In this document: piece by piece, positions 1 to 7,360 of the stretch | How the letters are laid out: each line of letters begins with the position of its first letter | Position numbering within the stretch: the stretch's first letter is position 1 | Assembly: GCF_920984665.1 (NCBI RefSeq) | Contig: NZ_CAKLBP010000002.1 | Span: forward strand, 372,001 to 436,000 | From: Pedobacter sp. Leaf170 | GTDB taxonomy: Bacteria > Bacteroidota > Bacteroidia > Sphingobacteriales > Sphingobacteriaceae | Reading direction: 5' to 3' | DNA: 64,000 nt | Translations under genes and position numbers: made by a program | The notes under the pieces: model-generated | Seen by the model: the letters and a program-made list of their open reading frames with translations, nothing else | Database searches by the model: none | Told to the model about the DNA's origin: nothing

Positions 1-71
1 ACCCAACCAGCATTTTTTAAATACTTGTTAAAAGCCTCTTCATCAAAACCTTTTATGGCGGGTAATTTCAT
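1..71 (-). CDS. N-terminal fragment of a protein running off the left edge, possibly a flippase
   Basis: An ATG at 69-71 on the minus strand opens a frame of 23 codons that reaches the window edge without a stop. The visible protein begins MKLPAIKGFDEEAFNKYLKN and continues AGW. Oligosaccharide flippases of the Wzx/MATE type in this phylum often start with a short amphipathic stretch ending in a KYLKNTGW-like motif just before the first membrane helix. A flippase is therefore a reasonable guess, but the helix itself lies outside the window. A TTTG-type -7-like element (CATCTTTG) lies 6 bases upstream of the ATG. That this is a real start is moderately likely; the function is weakly supported. 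Confidence 0.4.
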   Translation of the reverse strand, partial: MKLPAIKGFDEEAFNKYLKNAGW

Positions 72-104
72 CAGCGCAAAGATGTAAAAAATTGCATTAG
101 CTTT

Positions 105-626
105 TTAAGTTAATGGAGCGCCAACTGCAATATCGCACCTATGTCCATCTTTTCCATGTTCTGGATTGAGTTTTATCTTGCTGCTTGCTTCTGTTGTTTT
201 ATTTACTGATTTGTTTAAAGCAACTGGCTTTGCTACTGGCTTAGAATCTAAAGGCGCACCCACCGCAATATCGCATCGATGGCTCGGCTGACCATGAGCC
301 GGATTCAGGTTTTTTGCCGATGTTTTTACGATTGGAGGCTCGGCTTTTGCTTTAATCTCTTGCTTTACAATTTGTTGAGCTTGTGGGGTAGATGCAGCCT
401 GGTTTAAAGGAGCACCAACCGCTAATTCGCATCTATGTCCGGGTTTACCATGCTCAGGATTAAAGATTAAATTACTCTTTACGGATTGATTTACCGGCTG
501 CGCTGGAGCGCTATTTTGCAAGCCCTGCATACCTGTTGGAGTGGCTATAACAACTTGCGTTGAAGATTTTTTATTATTACAGGCAAAAAATATCAAGGTA
601 ATAAATAAGTACGATGATTTTTTCAT
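105..626 (-). CDS. Small lipoprotein with three His/Cys-containing repeats
   Basis: This 173-residue protein has a lipoprotein-type signal peptide ending FFAC (Cys16), so the mature protein is probably attached to a membrane facing the periplasm or the outside. The rest is a low-complexity Gln/Lys/Ala/Pro-rich chain carrying three copies of a 19-residue unit at residues 56-74, 108-126 and 154-172. The unit follows the pattern NPxHGxxxHRCxxAVGAPL; each copy keeps two His and one Cys, and the last ends one residue before the C-terminus. No catalytic domain is visible. The motif resembles one I have seen in unannotated proteins of this phylum, but its function is unknown to me. The regular His/His/Cys spacing would suit a metal- or haem-binding role or a short recognition tag; this is inference. 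Confidence 0.8.
   Translation of the reverse strand: MKKSSYLFITLIFFACNNKKSSTQVVIATPTGMQGLQNSAPAQPVNQSVKSNLIFNPEHGKPGHRCELAVGAPLNQAASTPQAQQIVKQEIKAKAEPPIVKTSAKNLNPAHGQPSHRCDIAVGAPLDSKPVAKPVALNKSVNKTTEASSKIKLNPEHGKDGHRCDIAVGAPLT
111..461 (-). repeat. Three coding repeats of a 57-base unit
   Basis: The three copies encoding NPxHGxxxHRCxxAVGAPL lie at 405-461, 249-305 and 111-167. They are spaced 46 to 52 codons apart by unrelated linker sequence. The copies differ at synonymous positions, so they look like old repeats kept by selection and not a recent slippage product. Confidence 0.8.
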
Positions 627-652
627 AAGCAGTTCTTATTTAATGATGGTAA

Positions 653-1177
653 TTATGTTCTTTGCAGATAGCTTTCTTCAATTCTAATTAACTGCTTTAA
701 ATGATGCTTTAAGTGGATTTCTATAAACCTTAACCATTGCTTTGAGTTTAAATACCCTAACCTTGGATGCTTGGTTTTTGAACGATTAGAAGCTTTTGCA
801 ATTTGTGTATAAACATTTTCTAAGGTTTTTTCAAATTCTAAAATAAAATCCAAGGCTTCAGTTTTACTGATTTTTTTTACCCTGCTCGCAAGTCTTTTTG
901 GTACTTCATATTTTTTTGCAGGCGGCAGAGCGCCAAATAGCAGTATTAGTTTTACAATAAAATGGGTGGGTTTATCTTCACCTTTACCATTTGCTGCGTT
1001 TTCAAGAGCAATGGTAGAAAGTATGCTCGAATCGAAAATGTGGCAATAAACTTCGCTAAAACTCCAGCCATTTATGGGTGGTGTTGTTTCAAAAATCTCA
1101 TCAGTATAAGAAGAAAGTTTTGCTTTATAAGCTTCCACAATGTGATGGATTGAAACTCTTATTTTGGCTGCAGTCAT
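653..1177 (-). CDS. DinB-like superfamily protein
   Basis: This is a 174-residue protein of the DinB/YfiT-like four-helix-bundle superfamily. Members bind a divalent metal through three histidines; many act as thiol-dependent S-transferases or have no known reaction. Candidate ligands are His46 in the segment EVYCHIFDS and the pair in HLKHHLKQL near the C-terminus (about His155 and His159), which match the usual positions in helices 2 and 4. There is no signal peptide, so it is probably cytoplasmic. It lies 21 bases downstream of the HAD phosphatase gene on the same strand and is probably cotranscribed with it. The family call is good; the substrate cannot be told. Confidence 0.75.
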   Translation of the reverse strand: MTAAKIRVSIHHIVEAYKAKLSSYTDEIFETTPPINGWSFSEVYCHIFDSSILSTIALENAANGKGEDKPTHFIVKLILLFGALPPAKKYEVPKRLASRVKKISKTEALDFILEFEKTLENVYTQIAKASNRSKTKHPRLGYLNSKQWLRFIEIHLKHHLKQLIRIEESYLQRT

Positions 1178-1198
1178 TCTTAAAGCTACTAAATACTA

Positions 1199-1894
1199 TT
1201 AAAATAACTGCAAAAGTTCCTCAAGATGAACAATTTCCTTTTTCACATCTTCAGGCTTTTCTTTCTTTAACGGATTAAAAAATATGGCATCCATACCAAA
1301 ATTTAATGCACCGTAAATATCTGCCTCCAAACTGTCTCCAATCATAATGCTTTCTGCTTTAAGTGCTTTTGCTTTATCTAATGCATATTCAAAAATTACC
1401 GGATTTGGCTTGTTCACACCAACATCTTCAGAAATAATTACGTTCGAGAAATATGGATTAAGTGCTGAAAAATCCATTTTTGTAAGTGTAGTTTCTTTAA
1501 AACCATTTGAAATGATGTGTAAAGTATATTTCTGCTGCAAATAGCTTAAAACATTCTCTGCACCTTCAAATAAATTCGTTTTCGTTGGAGAAATGCATAC
1601 GTAATCGTCTTCAAACTGATGTGGAACGGCATCCGGATGGATACCCAATTCCAAAAATGTTTTGCTAAACCGCTCTGCCCGAAGAAAGTCTTTAGTGATT
1701 TTTCCGAGGTGATAATCTGCCCAGAGCTTATGGTTGTTCTCTGTATATTTTGAAATAAAATCCGAACATGATTTTAAGCCCAATTCATCAAGCTTATATT
1801 TTTTATATAGCTCTTGAAGCGTTTCTTCTGCATTTCTGTCGAAATCCCAAATCGTGTGGTCAAGGTCAAAGAATATGTGTTTTTTGTTTTTCAA
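1199..1894 (-). CDS. yjjG: HAD-family hydrolase, YjjG-type pyrimidine nucleotidase
   Basis: This 231-residue cytoplasmic HAD phosphatase matches the YjjG/YfnB subfamily, which dephosphorylates (non-canonical) pyrimidine nucleoside monophosphates. Motif I is FFDLDHTIWDFDRN with the nucleophile and acid/base aspartates at residues 10 and 12. Motif II is the Ser/Asn in HIISNGF, the motif III lysine is in NKPNP, and motif IV is MIGDSLEADI. A helical cap domain fills residues 20-90. No ATG precedes motif I; an in-frame TAA lies four codons upstream of a TTG at 1894, so TTG is the most likely start. The gene sits between upp and the DinB-like gene on the same strand, which puts two pyrimidine-salvage functions side by side. 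Confidence 0.8.
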   Translation of the reverse strand: MKNKKHIFFDLDHTIWDFDRNAEETLQELYKKYKLDELGLKSCSDFISKYTENNHKLWADYHLGKITKDFLRAERFSKTFLELGIHPDAVPHQFEDDYVCISPTKTNLFEGAENVLSYLQQKYTLHIISNGFKETTLTKMDFSALNPYFSNVIISEDVGVNKPNPVIFEYALDKAKALKAESIMIGDSLEADIYGALNFGMDAIFFNPLKKEKPEDVKKEIVHLEELLQLF

Positions 1895-1991
1895 GATGTT
1901 TTGTTATTGGGATGGTTAGAATTAGTGAAGTAGAAAGGGTTGAAAGTTTGAATATTGGAAAGTTATATCCTGCTAATCCTAAAAATCCTGA

Positions 1992-2636
1992 TCACACTTT
2001 TTCCCCATAAGCTAAATCCCCGGCATCGCCTAATCCGGGTACAATATAAGATTTGCTGGTCATTTCCTCATCAATTGCGCCAAGCCATAATTTTGCCTTG
2101 GGTAAGTTTGCCTTAACATGCGCCACGCCTTCTACGCTTGCAATAGCCGCCACAATGTGTAATTCAGCAATTTTATAACGATTCATTAATTCTTTGCAAC
2201 ACATTACCATGCTTTGTCCGGTTGCCAGCATTGGATCGGCCATAATTAATACACGTCCATCCAAATCTGGTGTAGAAACATAATCCATCTGGATGATAAA
2301 ATCGCCACTTTTTTTAACTTTCCGGTATGCCGAAATGAAACAGCACTCAGCTTTATCGTAAATATTTAACAGACCTTGTTGTAATGGCAAGCCTGCCCTT
2401 AAAATTGTAGCTAATACAGGTTGAATTTCTAAAAATTCGCAGCTGGAGGTACCCAATGGCGTTATTACATCTTTTTGCTGATATTTTAATGTTTTACTGA
2501 TTTCATAAGCAAAAAATTCACCTAACCTTTCAAGGTTTTTGCGAAACCTCATCGAATCCTTTTGAATGTTTTCATCACGAAGTTCTGCAACAAAGGTATT
2601 TGCAACAGATTTAGTTTTGCTCAGGTCGAAAATCAT
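1992..2636 (-). CDS. upp: Uracil phosphoribosyltransferase
   Basis: This 214-residue enzyme condenses uracil with PRPP to give UMP in pyrimidine salvage. The PRPP-binding loop is visible as ADPMLATGQS, the normal signature of the family, and the uracil-binding C-terminal motif is GDAGDLAYGE. Length is close to the usual 208-210 residues. The ATG at 2636 fits the start of the conserved region. The gene is transcribed away from the GH172 gene, with 182 bases between them and no clear promoter element in the gap. Downstream on the same strand are the YjjG-type nucleotidase and the DinB-like gene, about 100 bases away. Confidence 0.93.
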   Translation of the reverse strand: MIFDLSKTKSVANTFVAELRDENIQKDSMRFRKNLERLGEFFAYEISKTLKYQQKDVITPLGTSSCEFLEIQPVLATILRAGLPLQQGLLNIYDKAECCFISAYRKVKKSGDFIIQMDYVSTPDLDGRVLIMADPMLATGQSMVMCCKELMNRYKIAELHIVAAIASVEGVAHVKANLPKAKLWLGAIDEEMTSKSYIVPGLGDAGDLAYGEKV

Positions 2637-2818
2637 AATAATAAGTTTTGTTGCTTTTAAAAGCCTTGTTAGCGTCTAAATTAATGTTTTTGGTTGATAG
2701 TGAGTAACATCTTTATAGATATTTAAATTCCATGTAGAATATTTAATAAATTAGTTTTAATCATTACTAAATCGAATTAGTGATGCTCTAACCGGATATA
2801 TTTTTTAAATTATTAACT

Positions 2819-4747
2819 ATGACAGCTAACAAACTTCTTAAAACTATTCTTTTTTTCTGCGTTTTGTTAGTTTCATTGCCTAACCTACTATCTGCACAAC
2901 AAAATTTAATTAGTGTAAAGTCAGAACTGGAGCTCATGACAAACATTGGCAACCTGCCAAAATATACAGATGCGGTTATAAAACAATACTCGTCTTACGA
3001 TACAACAGGGAATAACGACGATGGTTTTAGCGGTAAATATTCTTTTATCAAAAAAAATCCAGATAGCAGTTTAGTTATTTTTGAAGATAAAGGAGCAGGG
3101 GTTATCAACAGGATTTGGACACCTACTCCAACAAATGATATCATCGATTTTTATTTCGATGGTAGCAAAAAGCCATCTTACTCGATTAAATTTTCAGATT
3201 TATTTTCCGGAAATGCTGCGCCTTTTCAATTACCGCTTTGTGGTAACCAGATTGGAGGCTATTATTGTTATTTTCCAATACCATATAAAAATGGATGCAA
3301 GGTAGTTTTTAGAGGCAAAAAGTTAGAGTTTTACCAGATTCAGTACCGCAATTTTGGTAAAAAGGCCAATGTTAAAACATTCGATTCAAATTTAAATCAG
3401 GAAGAAACAGCTGCCTTGGCAAAAGTGTCATCAACATGGTTAAATGTTAAGAAAAGCATAATGGCTGAAAGCCCCATTGACTCCCTTGTTGTGGATAAAA
3501 CCATATCGACCAGCCAAAACATTACCTTGGCAGAAATAGATAAAGGCGGGCGCTTGTTAGGTTTTGAAATAGAAAACGCCACACAATTTGAAGGACTAAA
3601 CAAAAAAATTGATATAAAAATAACCTGGGATAATGAAAGCCGGCCAGCGGTTTACATGCCAATAGCCGATTTTTTCGGATACGCTTTCGGAAAGATTTCT
3701 ATGCAAAGTTTATTAATTGGAACGGCTAACAATATAAATTACAATTATTTTTCTATGCCTTTTGATAATCATGCAAAGGTTGAATTGTATTATCGAAACA
3801 GCAGCATTAAGGATAAAGCCGAATCACTGAGAATTAAAGCAAAATTCTATTACGCTGCAAAAGTTCGAAATCAACAAACTGAAGGTAAATTTTATGCTTA
3901 CTGGAATAGTGAACAAACAACCGCCGGCAAGCCCCATGTGTTTTTAAGTGGAGCAGGCAAAGGGCATTATGTGGGTACTATTTTGCAAGCCCAAGGTTTA
4001 ACGCCTGGCATGACTTTGTTTTTTGAGGGAGATGATTACACCGCTATTGACGGAAAGATGAGCATGCATGGAACAGGATCAGAAGATTATTTTAATGGAG
4101 GCTGGTATGCATTACTCGATCGTTGGGACAGAAAAATGAGTTTGCCTATTCATGGTTCGTTAGATTACTCGCTTCCATTTAGCAGAACGGGCGGTTACCG
4201 TTTATTTTTAACGGATAAAATGCCTTTTAATCAGAGTATTTTGCATACAATTGAGCATGGTCCGGAGCAAAATAATAAGCCCGGAGTTTACACTTCTGTT
4301 GCTTTTTATTACGGCGAAAAGGCAATTGCTAAATCAAATGAACCAACAGAAAAATCTACAACAGTTTTTTTGCCAGATACGATGATGGTTTATCCTCAGT
4401 TAATGAATCTCAGCTTTAATGGCCAGGCTACTATCGATGGTAATAACATTATTTCGAGAAGCGGTGCTCAGGTTAGAATTGATTTGCAAGAAATTCCAAA
4501 AGGGAAATACAAACTTTATGCTGATATGGAAACTGCTGGTGATGGTGCTGAGATAACCATTTGGCAAAGACAAACGAAAGTTAGTAACCCAATATCATTT
4601 TATACTGCTCAAAAAACATACAAAAGGAATGAGTTTTTGTGTGATATAGAAGTAAACGAATTCAGAAATACAATTACCCTGCACTTTAAAAATGATAAAG
4701 ATAAAAACCGCATCAATATTGGCCGACTAATCCTTATCAAAAAATAG
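2819..4747 (+). CDS. Secreted GH172-type (DUF2961) glycoside hydrolase
   Basis: This 642-residue protein starts with a signal peptide ending near LLSAQQ, so it is periplasmic or exported. Residues about 50-480 carry the DUF2961 fold, now glycoside hydrolase family 172, whose characterised members act on D-arabinofuranosides and difructose anhydrides. Typical features are the segment GAGVINRIWTPTP near residue 94, followed by a YFDG motif, and HGTGSEDYFNGGWY from residue 417, whose Glu422 is a likely catalytic acid. The last 120 residues look like a separate beta-rich module. There is no SusC/SusD pair or other polysaccharide-utilisation gene nearby. The gene converges on the deacetylase-like gene with an 11-base gap. 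Confidence 0.82.
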   Translation: MTANKLLKTILFFCVLLVSLPNLLSAQQNLISVKSELELMTNIGNLPKYTDAVIKQYSSYDTTGNNDDGFSGKYSFIKKNPDSSLVIFEDKGAGVINRIWTPTPTNDIIDFYFDGSKKPSYSIKFSDLFSGNAAPFQLPLCGNQIGGYYCYFPIPYKNGCKVVFRGKKLEFYQIQYRNFGKKANVKTFDSNLNQEETAALAKVSSTWLNVKKSIMAESPIDSLVVDKTISTSQNITLAEIDKGGRLLGFEIENATQFEGLNKKIDIKITWDNESRPAVYMPIADFFGYAFGKISMQSLLIGTANNINYNYFSMPFDNHAKVELYYRNSSIKDKAESLRIKAKFYYAAKVRNQQTEGKFYAYWNSEQTTAGKPHVFLSGAGKGHYVGTILQAQGLTPGMTLFFEGDDYTAIDGKMSMHGTGSEDYFNGGWYALLDRWDRKMSLPIHGSLDYSLPFSRTGGYRLFLTDKMPFNQSILHTIEHGPEQNNKPGVYTSVAFYYGEKAIAKSNEPTEKSTTVFLPDTMMVYPQLMNLSFNGQATIDGNNIISRSGAQVRIDLQEIPKGKYKLYADMETAGDGAEITIWQRQTKVSNPISFYTAQKTYKRNEFLCDIEVNEFRNTITLHFKNDKDKNRINIGRLILIKK

Positions 4748-4758
4748 ATTACCAACGC

Positions 4759-6015
4759 TTAGGCATACGTATTCATATCGTTATAAGTTGCTTTTAGTTT
4801 TTTGTATTTCAAGTGCTGCGATAAACTTCGCAATTGCCAGTTACTAATAAAATAGCCATGAACCAATTTAACTACGTCAATAAAGCCAGTAACTAATTTT
4901 TTAGCTTCTTGCGTATCCAGGTGTGTGAAATGTTCGTCGCTTAAACAGTACGAATAAACCAATAGCGGCGTCACTTTTTCTAATTGCAAATCATACCAAT
5001 TAAAAGGCGTACAAGTACCAGCCCTAAAACCTGGCGTATCTTCATAGCCCATTGAATAATCAGCGGTTATACCGGCAGAAATTAAATTCAGATAGCATGA
5101 AGGCAATTTTAAATCATCAATTTGTTGGCTTGAAAGGTTAACCAAACCTTGCTGTAGTTTTTTAAGTTGAAGTAAATCTGCTTTTAGTGAAGCTAATTTT
5201 TCTTTGTCTGTTGCGCATGGACGAAATAACCCAATGTTTTTGTTCTCTAAAAGATGTTTACTGTTTCTGAATGTAAATATATTTTTAGAATCTAATGGGA
5301 AATTTACAAAATAGATTGGTTTTTGAGGAGTTTGAGTATCTGGAAAAGATTCCAATACTTCTGCCGGATTTACGCTTAACCCGGTAAGCTCATCAAAAAC
5401 TGAACTCAGAAATTTTTGCTCCTTATTAAAAATCGAACTGAAAATAAATTTCGATTTCGGAAAAAATCCTGGTGGCACATCAGGCTTCAGTGTAAAGTTA
5501 ATTGTAGGTTGATGTTTGAACTTCTTCTCTGAAAATTTAAAAGATGGATAGTTTTTCCTGATTACATTTTTTATCAGCATTGCCCATTCATCAATTATCG
5601 GGCGATTCAAAATTTTCCATTTATGCTGATAACTATCTTCAGCCTTAAAGTTTAACACACTTTTATCTTTATGAAGGTATTCTTCGTATCGGCTGATGAT
5701 AAAAAAAGATGCAGCAAAAACATCAAATGGCAAAGTCGAATCATCTACACTAAACGGCACTTTATAATCATCAAAAGTGGTCGTTTTTAATTTCAGTTCT
5801 TCAACTTTGTTTGATAAAAGAATGTTTGAATGTTTAAAAAAAAGTTCCTTGCCTACAGGTTTGTCTGCATAACTAATTTTCAAATTATCATTCTGAAGAA
5901 AATATTCTGTGTTTCCGGTAAACTCTACATCGGTTTTTAAAATATCCTTAAAAATAAAATTGAAGATATATTTTATCCTTGGAGTTAACTTGGGCGAAAA
6001 GACAATTACATGCAT
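4759..6015 (-). CDS. Polysaccharide deacetylase homologue, probably catalytically inactive
   Basis: This 418-residue protein has the two-part layout of Bacteroidota polysaccharide deacetylase-like proteins: an N-terminal region with FDVFAASFFIISRYEEYLH (residues 97-115) and a NodB-like C-terminal half with DYSMGYEDTPGFRAGTCTPF (319-338). The recognisable frame of the family is intact, but the residues expected to hold the metal and do the chemistry are not. The TFDxD-type aspartate segment reads TINFTLKPD (171-179), the HPS-type segment reads GLFRPCA (262-268), the RQHF-type segment reads SSQQID (295-300), and the final WHN reads WQL near residue 393. The comparison is with the family as I know it, not with a computed alignment. 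It may be a binding or regulatory protein, or a gene drifting after loss of function. Confidence 0.7.
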   Translation of the reverse strand: MHVIVFSPKLTPRIKYIFNFIFKDILKTDVEFTGNTEYFLQNDNLKISYADKPVGKELFFKHSNILLSNKVEELKLKTTTFDDYKVPFSVDDSTLPFDVFAASFFIISRYEEYLHKDKSVLNFKAEDSYQHKWKILNRPIIDEWAMLIKNVIRKNYPSFKFSEKKFKHQPTINFTLKPDVPPGFFPKSKFIFSSIFNKEQKFLSSVFDELTGLSVNPAEVLESFPDTQTPQKPIYFVNFPLDSKNIFTFRNSKHLLENKNIGLFRPCATDKEKLASLKADLLQLKKLQQGLVNLSSQQIDDLKLPSCYLNLISAGITADYSMGYEDTPGFRAGTCTPFNWYDLQLEKVTPLLVYSYCLSDEHFTHLDTQEAKKLVTGFIDVVKLVHGYFISNWQLRSLSQHLKYKKLKATYNDMNTYA

Positions 6016-6166
6016 AGTTTAATAACAATAGGGAGCGTTACAAACTTAATTTCTTAAACAATTTATCCTGCCTGGTTTTGCCTTTTCACATTATCTTTCG
6101 GTTTAGGACATAATATAAATTTACCGTTTTTTAATCTTAATTTAATATCTATTACAAAAATTACAA

Positions 6167-6679
6167 TTAAAAGTTTGCGCTAAAAGCCTTATCAGGATAT
6201 AAAACTTTACCGCTTTTTCTGGTATTTCCTTTCACAAGGTGGATGATACTCATCTGGTCATCAAACATATCGTATAAAATAGAGCTATTTACTTCAATGC
6301 TTTTTATGCTTGCTATTTTGTCAACTTCCAGATAAATATTTGTGGCCTCGTGGTCAATTTCAAAGCCGATATAATTCATGTTAACGAGCTTACCATTTGC
6401 CTTTATTTGTAAATGGCTGAGCAGATATTTTTTGACTAAAGCATCCATTTGATTTTTTAAAGCCGGATTAACTAAATCAGTTTTTTGCTTATATAATTTA
6501 GCAAGTATGCTTTCAAAATCATCACTAAAAATTCTACAGCTTATTTCCAAACTTTTATCTTTTACATTAAAATTTACTTCAGTTGTACTTACATGAAGAG
6601 GATGTTTCTCTATTTTTTTTGAAGAAAATAGAGATAAAAAAAGAAATAAGGTAACAAATTTGGAGTTTAACAATAGCAT
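6167..6679 (-). CDS. DUF6702 family exported protein
   Basis: This 170-residue protein has an N-terminal hydrophobic stretch (about residues 5-20) acting as a signal peptide, followed by the start of the DUF6702 domain with KHPLHVSTTEVNFN. Family members are small exported beta-rich proteins of Bacteroidota with no known activity. The rest alternates charged and hydrophobic positions as expected for beta-strands. The gene is divergent from the HupE/UreJ-like gene, 85 bases away, and that gene is followed by an M1 peptidase. The grouping suggests a shared function, but nothing in the sequence states which. Confidence 0.75.
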   Translation of the reverse strand: MLLLNSKFVTLFLFLSLFSSKKIEKHPLHVSTTEVNFNVKDKSLEISCRIFSDDFESILAKLYKQKTDLVNPALKNQMDALVKKYLLSHLQIKANGKLVNMNYIGFEIDHEATNIYLEVDKIASIKSIEVNSSILYDMFDDQMSIIHLVKGNTRKSGKVLYPDKAFSANF

Positions 6680-6764
6680 TTCGGTGATTTTAACTTTTTT
6701 ACAATTAAAATTTTAATTTTAAGCTTTCAAAAATACTAAAGCTTATTACACAAAGCTAATTTAA

Positions 6765-7352
6765 ATGCCATTGCAAGATTTCTTATTTTATTTTAAACTT
6801 GGTTGGGAACATATAATCAGCGCAGATGCGCTTGATCATCAACTCTTCATTTTAGCTTTAGTAGCCATTTACAGCTACAAAAATTTTAAACAGGTTTTAA
6901 TTTTAGTAACTGCTTTTACCATCGGTCATTCTTTAACCTTATTTTTAAGTGTTACTGATGTTTTTCGTTTTGAAAGTAAATGGGTTGAATTCTTAATTCC
7001 ATGCACAATTGTTTTAACGGCCATTAGCAACGTATTCAGGAAAGATTTCTCTTTAAAATCTATAAAGATAAACTATTACCTGGCCTTAGTGTTTGGGTTA
7101 ATACACGGAATGGGTTTTGCAAATTCAATAAGAATAATGCTTGCCAAAGGCGATAACATTGGCTGGGGTTTATTCGGTTTTAACGTGGGTTTAGAAGCCG
7201 GACAAATATTTATGGTATTTATCATTTTACTCATCACCTTTTTTATTTTTAATTATACAAAAATCAGGCGTCGCGATTGGGTCTTGTTTATCTCAGCCGC
7301 AGTATTTAGCTTAGCACTTCAAATGTCCTTACAAAGAATTCCTTTTCTATAA
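6765..7352 (+). CDS. HupE/UreJ-like membrane protein
   Basis: This 195-residue protein has about six hydrophobic segments. Its HupE/UreJ signatures are the N-terminal WEHIISADALDHQLFILAL, TAFTIGHSLTL and FGLIHGMGFAN. In HupE/UreJ proteins the conserved His residues of such segments are associated with nickel or other divalent metal transport across the inner membrane. Here His15, His22, the His of IGHSL and the His of LIHGMGF are all kept. It lies 8 bases before the M1 metallopeptidase gene, so the two are almost certainly cotranscribed. No urease or hydrogenase genes are in the window, so the metal and the client are open questions. Confidence 0.8.
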   Translation: MPLQDFLFYFKLGWEHIISADALDHQLFILALVAIYSYKNFKQVLILVTAFTIGHSLTLFLSVTDVFRFESKWVEFLIPCTIVLTAISNVFRKDFSLKSIKINYYLALVFGLIHGMGFANSIRIMLAKGDNIGWGLFGFNVGLEAGQIFMVFIILLITFFIFNYTKIRRRDWVLFISAAVFSLALQMSLQRIPFL

Positions 7353-7360
7353 ATATCATT

